39,736 nucleotides of DNA from Bdellovibrionales bacterium (GCA_020850475.1 JADZEO010000094.1:1-39736), one strand, 5' to 3'; positions 7,645 through 15,863 are shown, numbered from the stretch's first letter. Translations and numbers: made by a program. Notes: generated by a model not told the origin, from the sequence alone.

Positions 7645-8208
7645 CTAGGGCTTTTCTCTCGTCCATGTCAGTTTGAAGTCGACCGGGGCTTGGTCCTTAA
7701 TGGGGACGCCCAGCAGAGTTGGCAGCTCAATTTTGTAGGAAGTTAAGATTAAAGGGAGCTGCCCACTCACCGTGACTGTGTCCGCCTGCTCTTCAACTTT
7801 GATTGCCAAGTGATCATAGTCTTGGCTTTGCCCCGCAAATTCCACATGAGCCTTGGAGACTTGGGCGCTGACGTTGAGTTCACTTGGGAGTTCAACTCTT
7901 ACAACGATCATGGGATGAAGCGCACCCTTGGTGGTCTCGAGCATGTGTGCATCGCGGTTGGTATCGCCGGAATCAAAACTCTTGACCGGAATGCCAATCA
8001 GAAACTCGCACGCCTTGGCGTCGCAACGACCTTTGCCTTTGGCTTGTTGGCTGGTGCCCGTGAATTTCTTAAGCACATAGGCGATGTGGTAAGTGAGCTC
8101 GCTGCTTTTGAGCTCCCAATTGCCCGCAAAAGATTTGGCCTGGGCTGAGAGAGAGAGCACTGGAGAAGTGGCAACTAGGGCGAGCGTCGATAACAATAAC
8201 TTCCTCAT
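7645..8208 (-). CDS. YceI family periplasmic protein
   Basis: A 187-residue protein with signal peptide ending S-A-Q-A-K near residue 25. The mature region has the YceI-like lipocalin fold signature: an early W-E-L segment, F-D-S-G-D-T-N-R-D-A-H-M-L-E near residues 75-90, and alternating beta strands. YceI proteins bind isoprenoid or amphiphilic ligands in a barrel in the periplasm; the ligand here is unknown. The start at 8208 is set by AGGAG, which overlaps the stop codon of the upstream membrane protein gene; the gap is nine bases. It is therefore probably translated with that four-helix, His-bearing membrane protein. YceI genes often neighbour cytochrome b561-like genes, which fits. Confidence 0.88.
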   Translation of the reverse strand: MRKLLLSTLALVATSPVLSLSAQAKSFAGNWELKSSELTYHIAYVLKKFTGTSQQAKGKGRCDAKACEFLIGIPVKSFDSGDTNRDAHMLETTKGALHPMIVVRVELPSELNVSAQVSKAHVEFAGQSQDYDHLAIKVEEQADTVTVSGQLPLILTSYKIELPTLLGVPIKDQAPVDFKLTWTREKP

Positions 8209-8217
8209 GGGCGACTC

Positions 8218-8781
8218 CTAAAATTCAAAAGAGACGGTGACGGCGGAGATCAACAGCGAGACGGCGGTAATACCAGCAAGGTCCTTGTGATATTCTTCAG
8301 GTCCATCGAGCTTTTCGCCCTTCTCGAATTTTTTCGCCGCCATATAACCCAAAATGGGGGTGAGAATCATGCCCGGCAGGTGAATCCACACCAGCCGCCG
8401 ATGCCAGGCGGAACCACCCTTTACTTTTTCGTCCTTGAGTTCGGGGGCGGCCCACGCGGTGTAGGCGGCCGCCGCATAACTAGTAAAGGCCAGGCCCGCC
8501 ATGTAGGGATGCTCGGGCGGCAAATCTCCTTCGCCTCCACTTAAGGTGGCAAGCGCCATCGTCCCGGCGCTCACGAGTCCCCAGATCTGGTGCTGCTTTA
8601 AGTAAAATCGTCGCTCTTCAAGTTGTTTTTGCGTCTCGGGCGAGGCTTTGGTGTCTTCACTGGTAAAGCCCAAGTCTTTGAGATCCAAAGGTTGGCTCTG
8701 GTCGGCGAAGGCGAGGGGTCCGCTCGTCACGAGAGCAAGAATCAAGGCGAGTCGAGTGAAGCAGTTGGCAGATATTTTCAT
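8218..8781 (-). CDS. Four-helix membrane protein with conserved-looking histidines, possible b561-like
   Basis: A 187-residue protein with an N-terminal signal sequence (about 26 residues), a charged segment, and four predicted membrane helices near 65-81, 93-111, 130-149 and 167-184. His64, His91, His127, His134 and His165 lie at helix ends, which is suggestive of a bis-haem b561-type arrangement; the HRRLVWIH..PGM..TPILGY segment is the best-looking part. I do not recognise a named family with certainty. The start at 8781 is chosen because AGAGGAAA lies just upstream and a signal peptide follows; the longer frame to 8973 looks noncoding. Pairing with YceI by a nine-base gap supports an electron-transfer or quinone-related role, as inference. 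Confidence 0.7.
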   Translation of the reverse strand: MKISANCFTRLALILALVTSGPLAFADQSQPLDLKDLGFTSEDTKASPETQKQLEERRFYLKQHQIWGLVSAGTMALATLSGGEGDLPPEHPYMAGLAFTSYAAAAYTAWAAPELKDEKVKGGSAWHRRLVWIHLPGMILTPILGYMAAKKFEKGEKLDGPEEYHKDLAGITAVSLLISAVTVSFEF

Positions 8782-9086
8782 TGAGGTCTTTCCTCTTGTA
8801 ACTGGGTAAAAAGACTTCGGGCAATCTATCATGGCTCGAGGTTCTCTTGGTAGATGATAGTTAATTGAGAACGGATGTCCCAGGTTTGGTTTGTGGCTCG
8901 GCGCAATGTCGGTCAGCGTAACTTGGTCAGCAAATCTTATTTTTTGTTGCCCATGGGGAGTGATCACATACAATTCAGCTTCTGGGCTAAACTTTTAGGT
9001 GCTCCCAAAGCGTCCAATGGACATTTTGGGAGCACCTCAATATTTGGACCAAGTCAGAATTGTAATCACCCATGGGGGGTCAACAA
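8782..9086. other. Divergent intergenic region dominated by a nested palindrome
   Basis: About 305 bases between the minus-strand b561-like operon and the plus-strand pair starting at 9087. The left 160 bases show no gene or clear promoter. The right 130 bases form the nested inverted repeat listed separately. Confidence 0.6.
8950..9077. repeat. Nested inverted repeat, near-perfect 41-bp core
   Basis: The core runs 8997-9037. aggtgctcccaaa (8997-9009) is complementary to tttgggagcacct (9025-9037), and gtcca-a-tggac (9012-9022) fills the centre; only two opposed bases fail to pair. Further out, cccatggg, tgat and acaattc near 8950-8976 match the complement of 9057-9077 in the same order, with small insertions. 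The segments in between also align loosely. The whole looks like a partly decayed palindrome of about 125 bp. It could be a palindromic repeat element, a MITE-like remnant or a transcript-level hairpin. Confidence 0.75.
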
Positions 9087-9761
9087 ATGAAGCAAGGGTT
9101 ATTGGTGTTATCGATGTTGAGTTTGGCAGCTTACGCTGGCGAGCACGGCGGCAAAAAAATGGAACATGGTGGGCAAAAGGTGGAAGGCGAGTCAACGACT
9201 GCCCCGGGCGACACGGCTGAGGCGGGCGGCGAAATGATGGGCGAAGGTTGTGGCGAAATGAAAGACAAAAAAGACCACAAGGCTTGCATGGAGAAAATGA
9301 AAGGCAAAAAAGGCTCGGGCAAAAAGCCAGCGGCCAAAGAAGAAGCGGCCCCCGGCAAAGCGGATCAAGGGCAAGTGATGCCGCAGCCAAAAAACCAAGT
9401 GACAGTCGAGCAAATCAAAGCCGCGTTAACTGAGTACATTGCTCAACACACCGATGCCTCCGGCATTTATAGCTACATCGATGTGGATCGCAACAACCAG
9501 CCGATGAAGCTCAAGTTTGTAAAAATCCACGATCCGGTTCGCTTCATGGAGAAAAAGGGCCAGTATTTTGCGTGCACCGATTTCGAAGTCACGGGTGAAT
9601 CCGGCAAGCTCCACGATCTTGACTTCTGGATGGTCCCGACCGCGACCGGTCTCGAAGTGGTTTCGACCAAAGTGCACAAGGATCCAGTTAAAAAAGCCAA
9701 AGCTTGGGTGAAAGTTCCCCGCTACACCTTCGAAGGTGAAGAGATGGTGGGTGTGAATTGA
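9087..9761 (+). CDS. Exported protein with a His/Met/Lys-rich N-terminal region
   Basis: A 224-residue protein with signal peptide ending A-A-Y-A-G. The first 90 mature residues are low-complexity and rich in Gly, Lys, Glu, Met and His, with EHGGKKMEHGG and C-G-E-M-K-D-K-K-D-H-K-A-C motifs that could bind metal. From about residue 110 there is a compact alpha/beta domain (VEQIKAALTEYI, then strands ending in FEGEEM) that I cannot name. The ATG at 9087 is preferred over 9072: GGGGGGT lies upstream and the signal peptide then starts properly. The stop codon overlaps the TTG start of the transglutaminase-like gene, so the two are probably made together. Confidence 0.75.
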   Translation: MKQGLLVLSMLSLAAYAGEHGGKKMEHGGQKVEGESTTAPGDTAEAGGEMMGEGCGEMKDKKDHKACMEKMKGKKGSGKKPAAKEEAAPGKADQGQVMPQPKNQVTVEQIKAALTEYIAQHTDASGIYSYIDVDRNNQPMKLKFVKIHDPVRFMEKKGQYFACTDFEVTGESGKLHDLDFWMVPTATGLEVVSTKVHKDPVKKAKAWVKVPRYTFEGEEMVGVN

Positions 9762-10759
9762 AGACGACGGCACTTTTCTTGATTGGGTTGAGTGCCGCAG
9801 TACTAGGGGGGCCTTGTTCTTGGGGCGCCCCCACACCTTTTGATGCGTTCATGAATTCTCAGCGCTTGGAGTTTACCTACCAGGCAACAGTGGAAAAGCC
9901 GTCGGTGGGCGAGGTGCGCCTGTGGGTGCCATTTCCAATTGAGGACAGCGAACAGCGCGTGATTTCTTATAAAATTAAAACTTCGCCGGCGATCCAGCAG
10001 GCCGGACAAGTTACAACGGAAAAAGCCTACGGCAACAAAATGCTTTATTTTGTTCTCCCGGCCAAAGAGTTTGTGGACCATCAGTCGGTGCAGATTGAAG
10101 TGACTTATCAACTTGAACGTCACCCAGGAAAAACTACTAAGCTCGGTCAGCTGGAGAAGAAGCCGGCCTTGTCGCCGGATCTTTATATGCAGGAAAATCC
10201 TTGGCTCAAATCCAATGAGACCATTCGCGAGATGGCGATGAAGGCGATCGCGGGGGCCAACTCGGATCAGGAAAAGATTCGCGGCCTCTACGACCATGTT
10301 TATGACCTCATGACTTATAACAAAGACGGTAAGGGTTGGGGGCGCGGTGATCCAGTGTGGGCTTGCACGGCCAAACGGGGAAACTGTACGGACTTTCATT
10401 CGTTGTTGATTGCCATGGGTCGCCAGGTGGGTGTGGCCGGTCGGTTCGAAATTGGGGTGCCGATTCCGAGTCACTTAACCGAGGGCGAGATTCCCGGATA
10501 CCACTGTTGGGCGCGGATGTATGACCGTGACCACGGCTGGCTGCCGGTCGATGCCAGTGAAGCCAAAAAGGCCGGTGCTCGGGATAAGTACTTTGGTCTA
10601 ATTCCCAGTGATCGCGTGGCGTTTTCCGTCGGGCGAAACCTCACCTTAGAGCCACCTCAAGCCGGTGGGGGACTTAATTTTTTTATTTACCCCTACGCCG
10701 AAGCGGGCGGAGTGCCCCACACGGGATTGCAACAGAAGTTCTCTTTCCGTCGACTTTGA
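9758..10759 (+). CDS. Exported transglutaminase-like (papain-fold) protein
   Basis: A 333-residue protein with a signal peptide (cleavage near SWGAP). Residues about 30-130 form a beta-rich N-terminal domain; 160-280 are a transglutaminase-like core with the catalytic triad visible as Cys210 in GNCTDFH, His249 in GYHCWARMY and Asp265 in PVDASEA. Bacterial members of this fold act as proteases, amidases or crosslinking enzymes; the substrate here is unknown. The start is TTG at 9758, overlapping the preceding stop as TTGA, an arrangement that implies coupling to the His/Met-rich protein. It ends about 160 bases before the OmpA-type gene. Confidence 0.88.
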   Translation: MKTTALFLIGLSAAVLGGPCSWGAPTPFDAFMNSQRLEFTYQATVEKPSVGEVRLWVPFPIEDSEQRVISYKIKTSPAIQQAGQVTTEKAYGNKMLYFVLPAKEFVDHQSVQIEVTYQLERHPGKTTKLGQLEKKPALSPDLYMQENPWLKSNETIREMAMKAIAGANSDQEKIRGLYDHVYDLMTYNKDGKGWGRGDPVWACTAKRGNCTDFHSLLIAMGRQVGVAGRFEIGVPIPSHLTEGEIPGYHCWARMYDRDHGWLPVDASEAKKAGARDKYFGLIPSDRVAFSVGRNLTLEPPQAGGGLNFFIYPYAEAGGVPHTGLQQKFSFRRL

Positions 10760-10832
10760 TCTAGGGACCTTCAAGGCGATTTCACCGGAGAGGCCCTTAA
10801 ACTGGTCTTGCCCCCGTCCAGGTGCACCGAGC

Positions 10833-10838
10833 TAAAAT
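10833..10838 (+). promoter_or_regulatory. Possible -10 element upstream of the OmpA-type gene
   Basis: TAAAAT matches the -10 consensus at five of six positions. The nearest -35-like hexamer, TTGCCC at 10808-10813, is 19 bases away, longer than ideal. A short dyad, gcatc-ggt-gatgc at 10893-10905, lies between it and the start codon. Confidence 0.3.
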
Positions 10839-10922
10839 AGGGTCACAAGCGGACGTAAACTGAATACACAACAATGTTATGCAACTGGTAACGCATCGGT
10901 GATGCAGCTGAGGTGATCGTCC

Positions 10923-12284
10923 ATGACGAACTGGCTTTCCAGGTTTGGGTGTGTCGTCGCTCTTTTATTCGGGGCCGTTACGGCTAAGGCCAACGTCGTT
11001 GGCGTTGATACGCAAAATTTTAATCCGATCACCAGTGGCCTTGATTACGTCACAGTTCATTCTTCGAAAACTTTGGAGCCGGGGATTTTTAACCTGGGCG
11101 TTTTTCTTAACTACGCCGTTAACAGTTTGCCTAATTACGAAAACGTCTCCAATCAAACCCGCACCAACGTGGTTGACACCTTGTTTTCCTCGGACCTCAA
11201 TGTGGGCCTTGGTCTTACGCGCAATTGGGACGCCGGGTTTAGTATGCCCCAGGTTCACGCTCAATCGGTCGATAGCGATGTGTTTCGCGGCGAATTTGAA
11301 AACACTGGAATCACAGAATTTCGAATGAATACCAAATTGCGCGTTTGGGGAGACCCGACGGAAGGTGGCGTGGCTCTGGTTGCCACCATGAATCTGAATC
11401 AAATTGAAGACAATCCCTTTGCCGGAACTAACCCTGGGCCCACGCTTAACTTTGAAGCTGTGTGGGACCGCACTTGGGGGGCGACCAGTGCCTCGGTCAA
11501 CTTGGGCTACCGGTTGCGCGATCCGGGCGATGCGGTGGTGGGCGTTCCCGTCAACCCCTTTGGTGATCAGTACATTGCCTCAGTTGGCGTGAGTCACCTG
11601 CTCGCGAGTTGGGACACCAAATTGATCGGTGAGGTTTACGGGAGCTTTCCGGCTGAATCGGATCAGCTGGCATCCGACCGCGACCTCACATCGGCAGAGT
11701 TGCTCGTGGGAATCAAAACTGACATTCGCCACAATTTGGCCTTTCACGCGGGGGCTGGAACGGAAGTCATTCACGGCACGGGCTCGCCCGATTGGCGGGT
11801 TTACACGGGACTCAATTGGAACTTCGGACCCGTCTTCACGAAAAAAGAAGATATGCTCGTGAAGGTGGATAACAGCAAACCGATGGAGCCGATGTCAGGC
11901 GAAGGCAGTGATCCTTTTGCAGGAACACCTTCCGGAAGTGAGCGCTTTGTCGCTAAGGATGTGCTCTTTGCCTTTGACTCAGCCGACGTGAATGAAGATT
12001 TTAAACAGCTCTTGCGGCGAATGATTGCATATCTAGATCGGCCACCGGGCTTTAAGCAGCTGGTGATTGAGGGACACACCGACTCCGTGGGACCAGCGGA
12101 GTACAATCTGGATTTGAGTCGACGGCGCGCCGAGGCGGTCCGTCAGGTGATGATTGATCTGGGCGTGGATGGCAAAAAAGTCAAAGCCGTGGGTTACGGA
12201 GAAACCAAACCCATCGCTAACAACGCCAACTACCAGGGGCGAGCCCGCAATCGTCGCGTGGAATTCCGCATATACCGCGAGTAG
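10923..12284 (+). CDS. Outer membrane beta-barrel protein with C-terminal OmpA peptidoglycan-binding domain
   Basis: A 453-residue protein with signal peptide ending T-A-K-A-N. Residues about 30-300 alternate polar and hydrophobic residues with aromatic girdle residues, as in a transmembrane barrel. A short acidic/Pro linker near 305-335 leads into an OmpA-like domain (about 338-453) with FAFDSADV, then EGHTDSVGPAEYNLDLSRRR starting near residue 383, then YGE.KPI..N and RNRRVEF. It should link outer membrane and cell wall. AGGTGAT precedes the ATG at 10923. Its 3' end overlaps the convergent metallopeptidase gene by 55 bases, so the two coding ends occupy the same DNA. Confidence 0.92.
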   Translation: MTNWLSRFGCVVALLFGAVTAKANVVGVDTQNFNPITSGLDYVTVHSSKTLEPGIFNLGVFLNYAVNSLPNYENVSNQTRTNVVDTLFSSDLNVGLGLTRNWDAGFSMPQVHAQSVDSDVFRGEFENTGITEFRMNTKLRVWGDPTEGGVALVATMNLNQIEDNPFAGTNPGPTLNFEAVWDRTWGATSASVNLGYRLRDPGDAVVGVPVNPFGDQYIASVGVSHLLASWDTKLIGEVYGSFPAESDQLASDRDLTSAELLVGIKTDIRHNLAFHAGAGTEVIHGTGSPDWRVYTGLNWNFGPVFTKKEDMLVKVDNSKPMEPMSGEGSDPFAGTPSGSERFVAKDVLFAFDSADVNEDFKQLLRRMIAYLDRPPGFKQLVIEGHTDSVGPAEYNLDLSRRRAEAVRQVMIDLGVDGKKVKAVGYGETKPIANNANYQGRARNRRVEFRIYRE

Positions 12285-13009
12285 TCCTGCTCCAACTGAC
12301 GTTTAAGAACGTGTTCGCGCTCATGATAAGTTCGCATGCGCTCACACTGGCCTTGCTTAAAGGTCCGCTCAGCGCCGTTGATGCTCATGAGGTTGCCCGG
12401 AAACTTATCATGGTCGGTGGAGTTGAGGAGCAGATGGCCCAATTCATGGGCATCGACATCGTAGGGCGTGAGGTTGGGCGAGTGAAAGTAAGTCGCAAAC
12501 TGCGGGTGGCTGGTGGAGTAGTGCTCCGAGAGAACCGCAATCCCATGGGCCTTTTGCACCCGGGGAAATTCCTCCAAGTACAAATTCCCCGGGCTTCTTC
12601 GATCGCCCAGAACATAGGCCTGAGCGACGAGTGGGAAGGTATTCTCCTCGTGGTAAACCTTGCGAACATAAAGCAGGGTCACGCCCTTGGCAGCCGGGCC
12701 ACTTTCTTTTAGCGCGATTTTATCTTTGATACCTTGATCATTAAATCCGCCGTTGATGTCCTGCAGGTTCGGGTCTTCCACTCGCACGACGCCCTGTAAG
12801 TTCAGTTGAATGCCGCACGACTGGCGAAAAATCCAAGCCGCATTGTTAAATCGCGCCAGGACTTCCGCTTCCGTCCAGTGCGACTGAGCGACATAGCGAA
12901 TGCTGACCGGAACTTCAATGAGTTCCGGTTTAGGCTTCTCCGCCCAGGCACTTAAGTTGCCTAAAATTGTGAGAGCGCAGAGGAGGAGTGCGGGATATCG
13001 AGACTTCAT
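12230..13009 (-). CDS. Exported zinc metallopeptidase-like protein (HExxH)
   Basis: A 259-residue protein with signal peptide ending S-A-W-A-E. The motif H188-E-L-G-H192 is followed by L-L-L-N-S-T-D-H200 and by P-G-N-L-M208, giving two His ligands and the catalytic Glu, a plausible third ligand, and a Met-turn candidate. This resembles metzincins, but the third His is eight positions after the second instead of the usual six, and Gly is absent. I therefore call it metallopeptidase-like. The start at 13009 is set by the signal peptide and the short 14-base gap to the upstream six-Cys gene; the longer frame to 13093 overlaps that gene. The product should act in the periplasm or outside the cell. 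Confidence 0.8.
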   Translation of the reverse strand: MKSRYPALLLCALTILGNLSAWAEKPKPELIEVPVSIRYVAQSHWTEAEVLARFNNAAWIFRQSCGIQLNLQGVVRVEDPNLQDINGGFNDQGIKDKIALKESGPAAKGVTLLYVRKVYHEENTFPLVAQAYVLGDRRSPGNLYLEEFPRVQKAHGIAVLSEHYSTSHPQFATYFHSPNLTPYDVDAHELGHLLLNSTDHDKFPGNLMSINGAERTFKQGQCERMRTYHEREHVLKRQLEQDYSRYMRNSTRRLRARPW

Positions 13010-13023
13010 TGGTACTCTCTCAG

Positions 13024-13620
13024 TTAAATTGAAGTGTTTGAGCGGGGTGTCGTCCGTTGGTCCGGTGAGCCGGGGTTGGGTCGTGAGGCGCAACCGGAAC
13101 GCTGATACACCCGTGCCACCTCTCGGTTTTGCTCGCGCAGGGCTTCTTTGCCAGATTCATCCGCCAGGGTGTGCTTCAGACTATTGAGTTGAATGATGGA
13201 GGACAGGATTCCACAAGACTCATCGTTAGCCGCAAAGGGTGCAATGGTCGAGCGCAGGCCGTCCTCTAGCACTTCGATCTCGCCCATGTAACCGCAGGCA
13301 AAGAGGCGTTTGTTGAGGTCGGCCGTGAGAGTCACGAGGCTTCGCCGGTTGGCCTCGCTCATGACCGTTTGAAAAGTTCGCGCATCCATCGTGGGTGTAT
13401 TAGCACCTAATAACACCTGTTGATTGCAAGTGCTAAAAATTTGTGCGACGTGAACCCTAACACTCTTGAAGTCGCAGGACTTGATTGCTGGTGCCTGGCG
13501 GTGAAAGCTCTCAAGGACGCACTTTCCATGGCTCTCCACCTGAATCGGGCCGCGAGTTTGTGCCCAACTCATGGTTGGCAACACAAGCAGCGCCAGCGTA
13601 GCAAAAGCAAGCCGTTTCAT
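13024..13620 (-). CDS. Exported six-cysteine protein of unknown function
   Basis: A 198-residue protein with signal peptide ending M-S-W-A-Q. The mature part has six Cys (GKC, KSC, STC, FAC, ESC, SGC), an even number consistent with three disulfides in the periplasm. The C-terminal 25 residues are Pro/Arg/Ser-rich and probably disordered. The start at 13620 is set by AAGGAG seven bases upstream. No family is recognised. It lies between a vWA lipoprotein gene and a metallopeptidase-like gene on the same strand, 58 and 14 bases away, so shared function is plausible, for example as an inhibitor or chaperone of the peptidase; that is only inference. Confidence 0.75.
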   Translation of the reverse strand: MKRLAFATLALLVLPTMSWAQTRGPIQVESHGKCVLESFHRQAPAIKSCDFKSVRVHVAQIFSTCNQQVLLGANTPTMDARTFQTVMSEANRRSLVTLTADLNKRLFACGYMGEIEVLEDGLRSTIAPFAANDESCGILSSIIQLNSLKHTLADESGKEALREQNREVARVYQRSGCASRPNPGSPDQRTTPRSNTSI

Positions 13621-13663
13621 CTGAACTCCTTTGGTCACTCGTCACTCTGGTTGGCGTTCGAGC

Positions 13664-13694
13664 AATTCCCCACCCCGGTTAGGGTTGGGGAATT
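13664..13694 (-). terminator. Strong hairpin across the vWA gene stop codon
   Basis: aattcccca (13664-13672) pairs with the complement in tggggaatt (13686-13694), and after one mismatch three more C-G pairs extend the stem; the loop holds the stop codon. It lies between the vWA gene and the next gene of the set. No T tract follows, so it may be a weak terminator, a processing site or a stability element that sets unequal expression. Confidence 0.5.
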
Positions 13695-15532
13695 TCGACT
13701 TGCCAGGTGATGGTTATTTTATCGAGGGGTCGCGGCTCAAAAAGGCGACCTTGCACAGGAGTATCCGACGGGAGAATGAGAACCTCGTTGGTTTTTTCAT
13801 CAAAAACAATTCGATACGACTCAGGCGGAACCTTGGTCCCGTCAGCGCGCTCGATCGTGACTTCGACCAAGGCGCGAGGGCGATCACTGCCTTCGGGTGT
13901 GACAATGGCGACGCGTTCGCTTGCGGGGATTTGAAACTTGTCAATGTAGCGGAGCGCGTGGGTGGTGAACTTACCCAAGAATTCCATTGCAACATCAAAG
14001 TTTCCAAGCGCCATGTCCATCGCGGTGGAACCGGTCAGTGCCATCAGTTCCAAATAGCCGCGTCCGATTTCGTTTTCGTCAAAATACTGGTCGGTGCCTT
14101 TTTCGTGGGGCACGGTCGCAAGATTGGTGTAAACGATTCCGGTGGCGCGCATGGGTTGCTCACCTTTGAATTCACGCAAAGCCTCGTACACCGTGCGCTC
14201 CGGCACTTCGCCGAGGGCCGGGCAGTACTTTTTGTGAGCTTCGACTTCGATCGGGTCAAAGCCCTTGATGCCGTTGAATTCGACAGCTTTGCGATTTTTC
14301 GGGTGGTAGCGTTCATCATATGATGGTTGTTCACCGGGCTTATACTTGTAGCAAATGTCATTTTCGTCAGCGACAAAGATGACCATCAAAGCGGCATTGG
14401 CGCGCATGAACTCATCCATCGACTTGAGGGTTTGCGCCTGGCTGCCCTTAAGGAAGTTGTACAAGCTCAAGAGTCCCAACTCACCGGCGTCGTTGCCTTT
14501 CTCGGCTGGGACCTTCTTCATCTTTTCAACCAAGGCCTTGGTGATTTGCTCCAGGGTCATGGTATCTCGACCCTTATTGCCGAGGACGAGGCGATCGCGC
14601 CCATTGATCGCAAACAATTTGCCACCATGGGGGCTGTCGGGACTGTGCGCTGGCAAAACGCCAATGCGATAACTGGTGCCGTTCTCGCCGCCCGGCAATT
14701 GACGGATGAGTCGCGGCAGTTGCTCGACGATCCACTTGCGCTCGTGGAAAATCGACGTCGAGGTATCAACAACAAATAGTAAGTCGACTTCGGTCGTCAC
14801 CGGTCCTTCGGGTTGGCGGAACTCGAGGTGCTTGGACTGGTACACTGGTGCCGGAGGCGGTGGCGGTGGCGGGGGCGGAACGGGTGCGGGCGCCACTTCC
14901 GCAGGACACGGAGGGCGATTCGGACAATCTTCCACCAGCGGGCGCTCGCCGCGGTCACAAGGATCGACGGGAGGCGGTTGCTCACAAGGATTAACTGGGG
15001 CCACGGGCGCCGGGGCCGGTGCCGGGGGAGGAGGCGGAGGCGCCGGGGCCGCAACTGGCGCTGGCGCAGGCGGTACAGCCGGTTGCGGACGGCAATCAGG
15101 CCGTCGGCAAGTATCGATCACTTCCTCTCCTCTATATATTACGACTCGCGTCTGGGCTGCAGCCACTGTCGGTGGGTGCGCGCTGGTATCAAAGATAGGG
15201 CGCACCGGCTGGCTGGCGCCGGTAACCACGGTTGGGGCGTCGGGAACTTCATGACCACCACCGCGAGGATCCGCCGGACTTTGAGTTGGCAAAACAATTG
15301 GGCTGGCAGAGCCCGTGTTAGCGGGGCGTACAGGAGCGGGCGGAGTGCGTTGGGGTTGTACCGGGACAGGTCCGGGAGGAGCTGAGTCCTGATCCGGCTG
15401 AACTTTGGGAACGCGAGGCGCCCCTTCTTTTTTTGTCATCTTGGCCTTCTGGCAGGCCGGAAGCGCCAACAAAGTCACTCCGAGCATCAAGCTCAAGAGC
15501 CACACGGCACGACGATGTTTGACCGATCCCAT
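13679..15532 (-). CDS. Lipoprotein with Pro/Ala-rich stalk and von Willebrand factor A domain
   Basis: A 617-residue protein. The lipobox is L-P-A-C27. Residues about 35-230 are a Pro/Ala-rich stalk with polyproline runs and several C-x3-5-C pairs (for example at 183-209). From about 248 comes a vWA domain with the MIDAS motif D-T-S-T-S at 256-260 and a later D-A-G-E-L-G-L-L-S-L segment, then an acidic FVADENDIC strand. The last 100 residues form a separate beta-rich domain. vWA domains bind protein partners through a metal. The protein should be outer-membrane anchored with a long reach. The start at 15532 is chosen because AAGGAG lies six to seven bases upstream; the ATG at 15547 precedes that site. 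Confidence 0.88.
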   Translation of the reverse strand: MGSVKHRRAVWLLSLMLGVTLLALPACQKAKMTKKEGAPRVPKVQPDQDSAPPGPVPVQPQRTPPAPVRPANTGSASPIVLPTQSPADPRGGGHEVPDAPTVVTGASQPVRPIFDTSAHPPTVAAAQTRVVIYRGEEVIDTCRRPDCRPQPAVPPAPAPVAAPAPPPPPPAPAPAPVAPVNPCEQPPPVDPCDRGERPLVEDCPNRPPCPAEVAPAPVPPPPPPPPPAPVYQSKHLEFRQPEGPVTTEVDLLFVVDTSTSIFHERKWIVEQLPRLIRQLPGGENGTSYRIGVLPAHSPDSPHGGKLFAINGRDRLVLGNKGRDTMTLEQITKALVEKMKKVPAEKGNDAGELGLLSLYNFLKGSQAQTLKSMDEFMRANAALMVIFVADENDICYKYKPGEQPSYDERYHPKNRKAVEFNGIKGFDPIEVEAHKKYCPALGEVPERTVYEALREFKGEQPMRATGIVYTNLATVPHEKGTDQYFDENEIGRGYLELMALTGSTAMDMALGNFDVAMEFLGKFTTHALRYIDKFQIPASERVAIVTPEGSDRPRALVEVTIERADGTKVPPESYRIVFDEKTNEVLILPSDTPVQGRLFEPRPLDKITITWQVEIPQP

Positions 15533-15863
15533 AGGGAACTCCTTCATTAACCAACACTTTTTAGGCCACTTCGCTCTCTCAATAGAAAAAAGGACACGAG
15601 TGGTTAAGCTGTGCTCACTGCAAAGTCAGGGCTCATTTAGGGAGTCGGTGCCATCAAAAAAATAGATTAAAATCAAATACTTACCGATTACCCAAGGAAT
15701 AGGGTTAAATTAGGGGGTGTTGAATTTTGAGACGAACTGCCGCCGAAGGTCACCTCGACCTAGAGAGGGATTCGCTCATTCAGTGCACGGGATGAACAGG
15801 TTTGTTGACCCTCCTCGAGCCTCTACCTATCGTGAAAGAAACCGCTAAGTGGGGAGGTTCGCT
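15533..15863. other. Divergent spacer between the vWA lipoprotein gene and a small exported protein gene
   Basis: About 330 bases. The central part (15650-15720) is AT-rich. A good promoter for the plus-strand gene lies at 15805-15833. I found no convincing promoter for the minus-strand vWA gene and no small gene or RNA. Confidence 0.5.
15805..15833 (+). promoter_or_regulatory. Sigma-70-like promoter of the small exported protein gene
   Basis: TTGACC at 15805-15810 and TATCGT at 15828-15833 are separated by exactly 17 bases, five and four of six to consensus. A start site near 15840 would leave a leader of about 25 bases containing the ribosome binding site. Confidence 0.55.

Noticed and set aside
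13631-15385. Several plus-strand open frames opposite the vWA lipoprotein
   Set aside because: They are antisense shadows of a GC-rich Pro/Ala coding region; none has a ribosome binding site or recognisable domain.
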